Positions 1-5,476 of a DNA stretch of 7,664 nucleotides are shown piece after piece. The translations under genes were made by a program, and so were the position numbers. The notes under the pieces were generated by a model. The model was not told the DNA's origin, made no database searches, and saw only the letters and a list, made by a program, of their open reading frames with translations. The stretch covers positions 1-7,664 of the forward strand of contig JAIRZS010000045.1 of assembly GCA_031267115.1 (NCBI GenBank), given 5' to 3'. The stretch is from Treponema sp. Its GTDB lineage: Bacteria; Spirochaetota; Spirochaetia; Treponematales; Breznakiellaceae. Position 1 is the first letter of the stretch. Each line of letters opens with the position of its first letter.

Positions 1-26
1 AAAAAAATGATAGTTTTTTTCGAGCG

Positions 27-110
27 GAGGGGGTCCAGACCCCCTCGTTCAACCGGATATGGCAAAAAGTCTTGACAAGACTTTTTGCGGAGTGGGGGCT
101 TTAGCCCCCC
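27..110. repeat. Three consecutive palindromes
   Basis: Three separate inverted repeats follow one another. The first pairs GAGGGGGTC (27-35) with GACCCCCTC (38-46), a perfect 9-base arm with a 2-base centre. The second pairs 62-74 (GCAAAAAGTCTTG) with 76-88, a perfect 13-base arm around one base. The third pairs GGGGGCT (94-100) with AGCCCCC (103-109). None is followed directly by a T-run on the + strand, so they are not textbook terminators for a gene to the left. They could be repeat-type intergenic palindromes, RNA stability elements or factor-assisted terminators. The pairing is seen directly; the function is unknown. Confidence 0.6.
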
Positions 111-149
111 GACTGAATAATTACGAAAGATTAGCAATTCTTAGTTTGC

Positions 150-200
150 CCGGCAGAAAGCAAAAGGACACCGCAGGAATTTTTCGAGAGTCCCTGCCGG
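150..200 (+). promoter_or_regulatory. Foldable 5' leader before the nitrogenase-like gene
   Basis: CCGGCAG (150-156) can pair with CTGCCGG (194-200), and inside it GGAC (166-169) can pair with GTCC (190-193). An alternative pairing, GCAGG (173-177) with CCTGC (193-197), competes for the same right-hand arm, so the two folds exclude each other. The ribosome-binding site GGAG (205-208) lies just outside and stays free in either fold. I recognise no known riboswitch class. A regulatory role is inference. Confidence 0.3.
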
Positions 201-213
201 AAAAGGAGCGTAT

Positions 214-1722
214 ATGCCATTGAATATCGGACGGGCCGCGCCGCCCAGGGAAGAAAGGCTAAAGGCCGGGACCGCTTTTTGCGGTACCTGCCGGGAACTG
301 AGGGAAAGGCTTGGCCGGCCCGACGGTGGCTGTTTTAACGCGGCGAACCGGAGCTTCGGCCAGAGTTTCGGCTGCCAGTTCACCCTGAGCCTTGGCATGC
401 TGAACACCCTGCGCGATACGGTGGTCATAGCCCACGGTCCCGTCGGCTGCGGCTTCTGGTCCACAGGCGGCGCGGGCGCGGCCAGGGCCATGAAGCGGCT
501 GAGGGACCCGGCGCAGAACAGCGCTGTCTGGATCTCCACCAACCTTGACGAGTCGGATGTTATTTCCGGCGGGGAACAAAAACTGCGGGAAGCGGTCCTT
601 TTCGCGGACCGGGAATGGCGGCCCCAGGCCATTGTCGTGGCAAGCTCCTGCGTCCCGGCCCTGATAGGCGACGATGTCGACACGGTACTGGCCGGCCTTG
701 AGAAAGACACCGCCGCGGACCTTGTTTCGGTTAACTGCGAAGGCTTTAAAACAAAGATCATGGCAACGGCCTATGACGCGGTGTACAACGGAATCCTCAA
801 GAATCTTTCCAAAAAGAAAATAGAAAGGGAGCGGTCCGTTGTGCCGGACAATCCGGACGATATCATGTACGAATACCGAAAAGCCCATACAGTCAACGTG
901 TTCAACGTAGGCTCCATGGGGCGGCAGGACGAGCTGGAACTGGAGCGGCTGTTAAACGCGCTGGAACTAAATGTAAATTTCCTCCCCTGCTTTTCCCGCC
1001 CCCGCGACTTCAGGCGCGTCCTTGACGCGGCCCTCAATGTAAGCATCTGCGGAACCCACGACGATTATTACCTTACGCATATTTACGATGAGTACAAGAT
1101 CCCCTACATCATCGGCACCATGCCCATAGGCCGGAAGGGGACCGCCCGCTGGCTTACGGCAATCGCGGAATTCTTTCATATCGGGGACAAGGCCCGCCTC
1201 CTCATAGAGCAGGAAGACGCCGCCCTGGACGAGGCGCTGGGACCGTACCGCGAAGCCCTTAAGGGCAAGCGGGCATACGTTTCCGGCGGCGAGATGCGCA
1301 TCTTCGTTACCGCGGAACTGGTAACGGATCTGGGAATGGAAATCGCGGGCCTTAAAAGCCACCACATCGACCGTTTTGTCGAACCGGTAATGGAGGACCT
1401 GGACATTTCCGGCGAAACCATTATCGGCATCGCCTCCCAGCATCCCTTCGAGCAGGCAAACCTGATCCGCCGGATCAGCGCCGATGTGATCCTCATGCAC
1501 ACCGGGAGCGGCAATATCACCGCCAAGCACGGCCTTCCGGTACTTCCCCTGTTCAACCCGGCCAACAGCTATATGGGCTATTCCGGCGCCTTTGAAATCG
1601 CCTGCCGCCTGAGACGGCTCATATCGAACCCGCAGTTCAACCGGAACATGCAGAAATACCGCCCCCTGCCCTACCGCGAATCCTGGTACGCCAGGGACGT
1701 GCGCAGTTACATAAAGGATTAA
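214..1722 (+). CDS. Nitrogenase component 1-type (NifD-like) protein
   Basis: A 502-residue member of the nitrogenase component 1 superfamily (NifD/K/E/N, BchN/B, CfbD and uncharacterised relatives), which are electron-accepting Fe-S enzymes or scaffolds served by a NifH-like reductase. The three P-cluster-type cysteines are C54 (FGCQ), C79 (GPVGCG) and C146 (SSC, followed by LIGDD), spaced much like NifD C62/C88/C154. CEGF at 175-178 matches the NifD CEGF, but the residues aligned with NifD Gln191 and His195 are Met183 and Tyr187. C279 in SICGTH aligns with the cofactor ligand Cys275. The His442 region reads LPLFNPANSYMGYSG (442-456) with no His. Extra cysteines C23, C26 and C40 precede the core. 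Length is close to NifD. The start has GGAG at 205-208, five bases upstream. No partner subunit or reductase is in view, and a hairpin follows the stop. Family membership is confident. It is probably not a true dinitrogenase; the substrate is unknown. Confidence 0.9.
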   Translation: MPLNIGRAAPPREERLKAGTAFCGTCRELRERLGRPDGGCFNAANRSFGQSFGCQFTLSLGMLNTLRDTVVIAHGPVGCGFWSTGGAGAARAMKRLRDPAQNSAVWISTNLDESDVISGGEQKLREAVLFADREWRPQAIVVASSCVPALIGDDVDTVLAGLEKDTAADLVSVNCEGFKTKIMATAYDAVYNGILKNLSKKKIERERSVVPDNPDDIMYEYRKAHTVNVFNVGSMGRQDELELERLLNALELNVNFLPCFSRPRDFRRVLDAALNVSICGTHDDYYLTHIYDEYKIPYIIGTMPIGRKGTARWLTAIAEFFHIGDKARLLIEQEDAALDEALGPYREALKGKRAYVSGGEMRIFVTAELVTDLGMEIAGLKSHHIDRFVEPVMEDLDISGETIIGIASQHPFEQANLIRRISADVILMHTGSGNITAKHGLPVLPLFNPANSYMGYSGAFEIACRLRRLISNPQFNRNMQKYRPLPYRESWYARDVRSYIKD

Positions 1723-1723
1723 G

Positions 1724-1756
1724 GCCGGACAGGCGCGTCCGGCTGCCCGGTATATT
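1724..1756 (+). terminator. Hairpin directly after the nitrogenase-like gene
   Basis: GCCGGAC (1724-1730) pairs perfectly with GTCCGGC (1737-1743) around a 6-base loop, one base after the stop codon. A loose AT tract (tatatttt) follows after a short GC gap, so it is a plausible but imperfect intrinsic terminator. It suggests the upstream transcript ends here. Confidence 0.5.
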
Positions 1757-1780
1757 TTCAGGGTAAGCGTATAAATTTTT

Positions 1781-1896
1781 CCTGGGCGCATCCGCGCGCC
1801 AACCTGCCCGCAGGGCAGGACGGCCCGCGGACCGGGCTTTACGCTTGTATCTTTTTTGCCTGCGGCAAAAAAGGATACCGCTTCAATCCCTTGCGC
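1781..1896 (-). repeat. Modular palindromic element, left copy
   Basis: Read on the - strand this matches the element at 2840-2938. Block A (1873-1896) is identical over 24 bases to 2840-2863. Block B (1831-1851) matches 2887-2907 at 20 of 21 positions. Block C (about 1781-1791) matches 2929-2938 with one difference. Between A and B is a hairpin of six T, GCC, TGC, GGC, six A (1852-1872). Between B and C is a 39-base hairpin (1792-1830) with inner arms CCTGCCC and GGGCAGG (1803-1809, 1813-1819) and outer arms CCGCG and CGCGG. The hairpin sequences differ from the other copy, but their positions are the same. This could be a REP or MITE-like non-coding repeat or a structured RNA element. Confidence 0.75.
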
Positions 1897-1899
1897 TGC

Positions 1900-1920
1900 T
1901 ATAAAACGGCATCCATGCCG
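1900..1920 (-). terminator. Possible terminator for the AT-rich gene
   Basis: On the - strand CGGCA TGGA TGCCG is followed at once by TTTTATA (1906-1900). The stem is only five pairs and lies 57 bases past the stop codon of the gene at 1977-2516, so this is a weak candidate. The flanking CTGC and GCAG could extend the fold. Confidence 0.35.
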
Positions 1921-1976
1921 CAGGTGCTGGGTACACTATGTAAGTCAAAAAAGTAAGGCTAAAATACATCTTTTTC

Positions 1977-2516
1977 TTAGTTTTTAGCATCCAATAAGTT
2001 ATTGCCATATAACCCGCCGTTTATTATTGCCAAACTAATAAACCCTTCCCCATTCCATTTTATATATTCAATAAAAGACCAGTATGGTACAAAATCACCA
2101 TCTTCCCAAAACATGTTTTCTATGGGGTTAATAATAATCATTGAACTATTTGTACTGTATTTTATGCCAAAAGATGATGTCCTGCCTTCATATACGTTTC
2201 CGTTGTTTAAATCGATAATGAAAAAATATTGAACCCCGCTTCCTGCGCCAAATTCAACTATTCTGTATTTACCGTCAAAATTTGCTTCCATTTCCGCACC
2301 GCCGGCTATTATGGTACGATAATTTTTTTTGGACGGAGTATCTAAAATTGGGATACATTTGTTTTTTTCCCATTTATGTTTTGTGGGAAATAACGAAAAA
2401 TCAATTTTTACATTTTCATTAAGTAAATTCAGTTCTTCCCATATCATTTCCTGAGAATGTAAATTTATACCCCGCAATAAAAAAATAATCACCAAACACA
2501 TAAACCTTTTAGGCAT
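1977..2516 (-). CDS. Small exported protein of unknown function, AT-rich
   Basis: A 179-residue protein starting MPKRFMCLVIIFLLRG and ending its likely signal peptide at LHSQ (residues 19-22), so it is probably secreted or periplasmic. The start at 2516 is chosen because GGAGG lies seven bases upstream (2523-2527) and the signal peptide begins there; an in-frame upstream ATG at 2558 would add 14 residues and bury the signal. The stretch NYRTIIAGGAEMEANFDGKY (65-84), then RIVEFGAGSGVQ and FFIIDLNNGNVYEG, resembles from memory a widespread uncharacterised exported family with the pattern FRT..GPNFAGHY.VVEWGCG..C..FAIVD...G.VY. Here the usual Cys pair is replaced (GAGSGVQ, 90-96). Base composition is about one third GC by eye, far below its neighbours. 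It lies antisense between two inverted palindromic elements, which suggests acquisition. No biochemical function can be assigned. Confidence 0.75.
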   Translation of the reverse strand: MPKRFMCLVIIFLLRGINLHSQEMIWEELNLLNENVKIDFSLFPTKHKWEKNKCIPILDTPSKKNYRTIIAGGAEMEANFDGKYRIVEFGAGSGVQYFFIIDLNNGNVYEGRTSSFGIKYSTNSSMIIINPIENMFWEDGDFVPYWSFIEYIKWNGEGFISLAIINGGLYGNNLLDAKN

Positions 2517-2561
2517 TATATGCCTCCGTTTATTCGAAAGCGCGGGTGTAATACCCAAGAA

Positions 2562-2577
2562 CCCGCCTTTCGGCGGG
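2562..2577 (-). promoter_or_regulatory. GNRA-loop hairpin in the 5' leader
   Basis: On the - strand CCCGCC GAAA GGCGGG forms a perfect six-pair stem with a GNRA tetraloop, between the promoter and the start codon at 2516. A second small stem, GGGT-ATTAC-ACCC, follows at about 2543-2555. No T-run follows the main hairpin, so it is more likely a stability or translation element than a terminator. It is a GC-rich island in an AT-rich gene region. Confidence 0.4.
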
Positions 2578-2611
2578 GAAGCTTCAGGACAAGGCAGTTC
2601 ATTTACAATAT

Positions 2612-2639
2612 TTTATATTCTTAAACATTCTTTTGTCAA
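2612..2639 (-). promoter_or_regulatory. Sigma-70-type promoter for the AT-rich gene
   Basis: On the - strand a perfect TTGACA -35 box (2639-2634) is followed by a 16-base spacer and TATAAA (2617-2612), five of six to the -10 consensus. It lies about 95 bases upstream of the start at 2516, in the right direction. It is the best promoter match I found in the window. Confidence 0.6.
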
Positions 2640-2839
2640 TAATTTTTATCTGATATTTAAATAATTCTCGAAAATCAGCGTTTATTCGCGGGCCCTGATA
2701 TTCTCCATCGAATTCACGTTACTTATTCGACTTTTTCGACTTAGCGGTAAAATTCCAAAGCATATCTTTTTGCCTAATCAATCCGCTATTGTAAAAAATT
2801 TAACTGTAGATTCCGTGGGGCATGGCGCGGGGCGGCAGC

Positions 2840-2938
2840 GCGCAAGGGATTGAAGCGGTATCCTTTTGACGCCGGAGGCGGCAAAAGATACAAGCGCAAA
2901 GCCCGGTTTCCGGCGCGGAGTGCCGGAAATGCGCCCGG
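2840..2938 (+). repeat. Modular palindromic element, right copy
   Basis: This is the inverted partner of 1781-1896. Order on the + strand: block A (2840-2863), hairpin 1 (2864-2886; TTTTG, A, CGCC, loop GGA, GGCG, G, CAAAA), block B (2887-2907), hairpin 2 (2908-2928; TTCCGGC and GCCGGAA around a 7-base loop), block C (2929-2938). Hairpin 1 sits on GTATCC/GATAC arms with a single bulged base in both copies, while its tip differs in sequence but remains paired. It ends 18 bases before the HD gene start. Its function is unknown. Confidence 0.75.
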
Positions 2939-2955
2939 ATTAATATTCAGGTAAA

Positions 2956-4296
2956 ATGGACGCGGGTTTTTGCGGGATGCTGGACAGATATGTTCCGGCG
3001 GTATACCATGGGTTTATGAGCGATGGTGTCTGGGCCGGTTTGCGGGACGGTTATACGGAGCCTGTCCGGGATGTGCTGTGGGGGCATATATACCTGACCC
3101 CGGCTCTCGCGGAACTGACCAGGTCCGCGCCTTTTACCCGGCTTAACCGTATCTTGCAGCTTGGGCCGGCGTATGTTGTTTATCCCGGGGCTACCCATAC
3201 CCGCCTGGCCCATTCGATCGGGGTGTACCATCTGGCCCGGCGGCTTTTGATCAACCTGGCTGAACGGGGCGCCGATGTCTGGCTCAGCGCCTGCGGGGTC
3301 CGTTCTTTCCTCTGCGCGGCGCTGCTCCACGATCTGGGGCACTTTCCCTATGCCCATTCGCTCAAGGAACTGCCCCTGCGCTCCCATGAATCGCTTACCG
3401 CCTCGCTTATTCTGGATGAACCGCTGAAAAGCCTGGCGGGGGCGGCCGGCGCGGACCCCTATCTTGCCGCCGCTATTGTGGATACCGGATCGGGCGTTCC
3501 GGCGGAAACCGGAGGGCAGGGGGAGCTTGGCTTTTACCGGAAACTTCTTTCGGGCTGCCTGGACCCGGACAAGCTCGACTACCTGAACCGGGACGCCCGG
3601 TACTGCGGCGTCCCCTACGGCGCCCAGGACGTGGACTTTATCCTGAGCCGGCTTTATCCGGACAGGGAGCGGGGGATCACCATCGATTCCAGGGGGATCC
3701 CCGGCATTGAGTCGGTGCTGTTTTCAAAATACCTTATGTATAAGACCGTTTACTGGCACCGCCAGGTCCGTTCGGCTACGGCGATGATCAAGAAGGCGAT
3801 TCTGTGGGTTCTGGGGAGCGGGAACGCCGCCCCCGGGGAATTCTACGGGCTTGACGATCAGGGGCTTTTCGGCCTGCTTGCCGGCCGGGGGTATCCTGCG
3901 GCCAAGCTGTCGGGCCAGGTAAAAGACGGGCGGCTTTACTCCGGGATCGCGGAAATTCCCTTTGACGAAGCGCTCCACGCCCATCTTACGGGCATAGAAA
4001 ACCGTCATCAGTACGAGGCCGCGCTGGCTGCGGAACTGGGTTCGAGGGCGGGGATCGCCATAAACGCGGAAGATATTATCATCGACGTGCCGGAACCGAT
4101 TAGTTTTGAGACCGGGCTTTATGTATCGGGCGAATCGCGTGATTTTGAGGAGAGTTCCACGGTTTTCAAGCCCCAAACCGTTGGGAATTTTATCAGTTCC
4201 TTGCGGGTTCTGCGTATTTTCGCGGATCCGGCCCATGAAAGCGGAATAAAATCCGCCGATGTTCCGGATTCAATCTTGAATATCCGGCCAAAGTGA
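2956..4296 (+). CDS. SAMHD1-like HD-domain phosphohydrolase
   Basis: A 446-residue HD-superfamily protein of the SAMHD1/dGTPase-like group (COG1078 type), metal-dependent hydrolases that often act on deoxynucleoside triphosphates or related phosphoesters. The family start block DPVxGxIxL appears as EPVRDVLWGHIYLTP (35-49). Metal ligands fit H86 (AHSIGV), H125-D126 (LLHDLGHF) and D205 (LDPDKLDYLNRDA). K206, Y209 and D213 match the SAMHD1 K312/Y315/D319 substrate-contact pattern, so the active site looks complete. The C-terminal third is less conserved. The start at 2956 has only a weak AGG four bases upstream; M21 (3016) is an alternative, since the recognised domain begins after residue 30. 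It is flanked by the palindromic element upstream and a strong terminator downstream, so it is probably monocistronic. Fold and active site are confident. The actual substrate (dNTP, (p)ppGpp-like or other) cannot be read from sequence. Confidence 0.9.
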   Translation: MDAGFCGMLDRYVPAVYHGFMSDGVWAGLRDGYTEPVRDVLWGHIYLTPALAELTRSAPFTRLNRILQLGPAYVVYPGATHTRLAHSIGVYHLARRLLINLAERGADVWLSACGVRSFLCAALLHDLGHFPYAHSLKELPLRSHESLTASLILDEPLKSLAGAAGADPYLAAAIVDTGSGVPAETGGQGELGFYRKLLSGCLDPDKLDYLNRDARYCGVPYGAQDVDFILSRLYPDRERGITIDSRGIPGIESVLFSKYLMYKTVYWHRQVRSATAMIKKAILWVLGSGNAAPGEFYGLDDQGLFGLLAGRGYPAAKLSGQVKDGRLYSGIAEIPFDEALHAHLTGIENRHQYEAALAAELGSRAGIAINAEDIIIDVPEPISFETGLYVSGESRDFEESSTVFKPQTVGNFISSLRVLRIFADPAHESGIKSADVPDSILNIRPK

Positions 4297-4313
4297 CTAT
4301 ACTTATCAAAGAG

Positions 4314-4347
4314 GCCTCCTGGAATTTCGGTCCGGGGGGCGGTTTTT
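4314..4347 (+). terminator. Intrinsic terminator after the HD gene
   Basis: GCCTCCTGGA (4314-4323) pairs with TCCGGGGGGC (4331-4340) in a ten-pair stem with two G-U wobbles and a 7-base loop, followed two bases later by TTTTT (4343-4347). It lies 17 bases past the HD stop. It separates that gene from the ComFB-type gene, whose promoter must then lie in about 4340-4370 or depend on readthrough. Confidence 0.7.
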
Positions 4348-4379
4348 GCTGCTGTTTTGCCCTATAGAGCGAGGAAAAC

Positions 4380-5138
4380 ATGTTTTCAGAGATTCATAAT
4401 ACCATCGAAGACACGGTATTCGCGAGTATAAACGAAATTTGCGCCGCTATAGAAAAAGAAGGCAGGGACGATATTTGCACCTGCCCCCAATGCCGGCGGG
4501 ACGCTGCCTGTTATGTCCTTAACAAGGCAGTTCCCCGCTATGTTATCTCAAACCGCGGAGTTGCCAGGGTCGAGCAGGGAGGGTCTATCAGGCAGCAGCA
4601 GGATATTGCCGACATTATGGCCCTGATCCACGAAGGGATGAAACGGGTAGCCCATAACCAGCGGAAAACGGCGAATCACAGCGCAAGGCACGAAGACGAA
4701 GTCAGGGTAGATACCCCGGTCTACAATATTCCCACTATTATCGGCCGTCTTTTTAACGGGATTAATTTTGAGCCGCTGGCGGGGGTAAATGTGGAACTCC
4801 GCCTGGACGGCGACCTTGTCGCGATGAAAGACAATAACTGGCAAAATCCCTATACCCTGGTAGCCAACACCGAGGGAACCTTTGCCTTCTGGCCGGAGCC
4901 TGTCCCGGTCGATTCCAAAGGACAGCGGAAGAATTTCGAGTATTCCATACATATTGAGGTGCCGGGGTTTGAAACCCTGAATCACTTCTTTAAAATACCG
5001 GTGATAAGCGATTCGTCCCCGGTAAAATCCTACTCTATGGCGCGGACCTTCAAGCTGCCCGATCTTTACATGTTCCCGCCCGGGGAGGACGCGAATATCG
5101 GCCTGCGTGACGATTTGGAATTCGGATCCCAAGAATAA
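4380..5138 (+). CDS. ComFB-domain protein with C-terminal beta-rich domain
   Basis: A 252-residue two-part protein, probably cytoplasmic because no signal peptide or membrane segment is seen. Residues about 3-95 match the ComFB family: the N-terminal helix with N7 and E10 (NTIEDTVF), the cysteine cluster ICTCPQCRRDAACYVLNKAVPRY (starting at residue 32, with C33, C35, C38, C44) and a following helix rich in Gln. ComFB was named from the Bacillus comF operon; cysteines of this kind bind zinc, and recent work reports ComFB proteins as cyclic dinucleotide receptors. After a polar linker (about 90-112), residues 117-230 form a beta-rich region (PTIIGRLFNGINFEPLAGVNVEL and onward) that reads like a transthyretin or carboxypeptidase-regulatory-like domain. 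Start: GAGG at 4371-4374, five bases upstream. It lies in its own unit behind a terminator. The ComFB call is confident; the C-terminal fold is less sure; the signalling role is inferred. Confidence 0.8.
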   Translation: MFSEIHNTIEDTVFASINEICAAIEKEGRDDICTCPQCRRDAACYVLNKAVPRYVISNRGVARVEQGGSIRQQQDIADIMALIHEGMKRVAHNQRKTANHSARHEDEVRVDTPVYNIPTIIGRLFNGINFEPLAGVNVELRLDGDLVAMKDNNWQNPYTLVANTEGTFAFWPEPVPVDSKGQRKNFEYSIHIEVPGFETLNHFFKIPVISDSSPVKSYSMARTFKLPDLYMFPPGEDANIGLRDDLEFGSQE

Positions 5139-5152
5139 TCAGAGTCTCCCGC

Positions 5153-5170
5153 AAAATCCCGCCGGGTTTT
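5153..5170 (+). terminator. Weak terminator-like hairpin after the ComFB gene
   Basis: AAAA-T-CCC (5153-5160) can pair with GGG-TTTT (5164-5170) around GCC with one bulged T, 14 bases past the stop. The T-run is part of the stem, as in bidirectional terminators. The stem is short, so this is tentative. Confidence 0.4.
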
Positions 5171-5251
5171 ACAGGGGGCCTCGCAGATGCCGTTGGCGAA
5201 AACCGCAGTTCCCTGAGCCTGTTCCAAAACGCGGTTGGTTTTACCCCCTGT
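5171..5251. ncRNA. Candidate three-way-junction RNA fold
   Basis: ACAGGGGG (5171-5178) pairs perfectly with CCCCCTGT (5244-5251). Inside, TCGC (5181-5184) pairs with GCGA (5196-5199), and AACCGC (5201-5206) with GCGGTT (5231-5236). The three stems are compatible and form a junction with short joining segments. I recognise no known RNA family, and the strand cannot be decided. The stems are seen in the sequence; that it is an RNA is inference. Confidence 0.3.
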
Positions 5252-5476
5252 GATGCAATAATTTACCTGTAATTTCGCGGTTTTCTCCGGGGGCAAGAGC
5301 CTCTTTATTAAATAGATATTTACATGATAAGATATCCTGCCTTAAGGTAAATTTATACGGGCTTTTTAAAACCCGGCTGCCGCGGCCCTGGTGTCAGGAG
5401 AACCTGGTTTATGGGTGTTTCTAAGGACCAAGGCAGGGTTTTTGGAGGCGCTGAAGTGATTTTGAGGAGGGTCAAT

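Larger units (their letters stand above)
1723..1976. other. Intergenic region, no gene seen
   Basis: The space between the nitrogenase-like gene and the AT-rich - strand gene holds the post-stop hairpin, the left palindromic element and, from about 1897, a transition into AT-rich sequence with a small hairpin at 1907-1920. I see no coding sequence. TTCAGGGTAA at 1757-1766 resembles TTCAGGTAA at 2946-2954, just outside the right element. Confidence 0.6.
2517..2955. other. Long intergenic region, AT-rich then palindromic
   Basis: No gene is visible in these 439 bases. From 2517 to 2640 lie the leader and promoter of the - strand gene. From 2640 to about 2815 the sequence is AT-rich with no clear fold; TTGTCA at 2633-2638 with TTAAAT 18 bases on is only a weak + strand promoter candidate. 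From about 2820 the GC content rises sharply into the right palindromic element, which ends just before the HD gene. Any promoter for the HD gene must lie within or before that element. Confidence 0.6.
5139..5476. other. 338-base intergenic region
   Basis: No gene is visible. Besides the weak hairpin (5153-5170) and the junction fold (5171-5251), a wobble-containing stem GGGGC-AAGA-GCCTC (5290-5303) followed by TTTA may be a terminator. An AT-rich stretch (5303-5358) is the likely promoter zone for the exported-protein gene, but I find no convincing -35/-10 pair. A small AT/GC palindrome lies at about 5359-5378 (CGGG, T/A centre, CCCG). An ATG at 5411 in frame with the next gene is not preferred as its start. 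Confidence 0.5.

Noticed and set aside
72..77. Perfect TTGACA -35 hexamer
   Set aside because: It is formed by the centre of the 13-base palindrome, and there is no -10-like hexamer 16-18 bases downstream, where the sequence is G-rich.
259..1791. Long open frames antisense to the nitrogenase-like gene
   Set aside because: They are typical shadows of a GC-rich gene, with no ribosome-binding site or recognisable protein motif, while the + strand frame has clear family motifs.
1781..2938. Insertion sequence or CRISPR reading of the inverted repeats
   Set aside because: There is no transposase between the copies, and two inverted, structured elements with a gene between them do not form a regular direct-repeat array.
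2947..3387. Antisense frame over the start of the HD gene
   Set aside because: It is a shadow of the HD gene; the translated sequence is low in hydrophobic structure and has no motif.
5411..5476. Earlier in-frame start for the exported protein
   Set aside because: The added 22 residues are polar and would precede the signal peptide; the start at 5477 has a strong GAGGAGG site.
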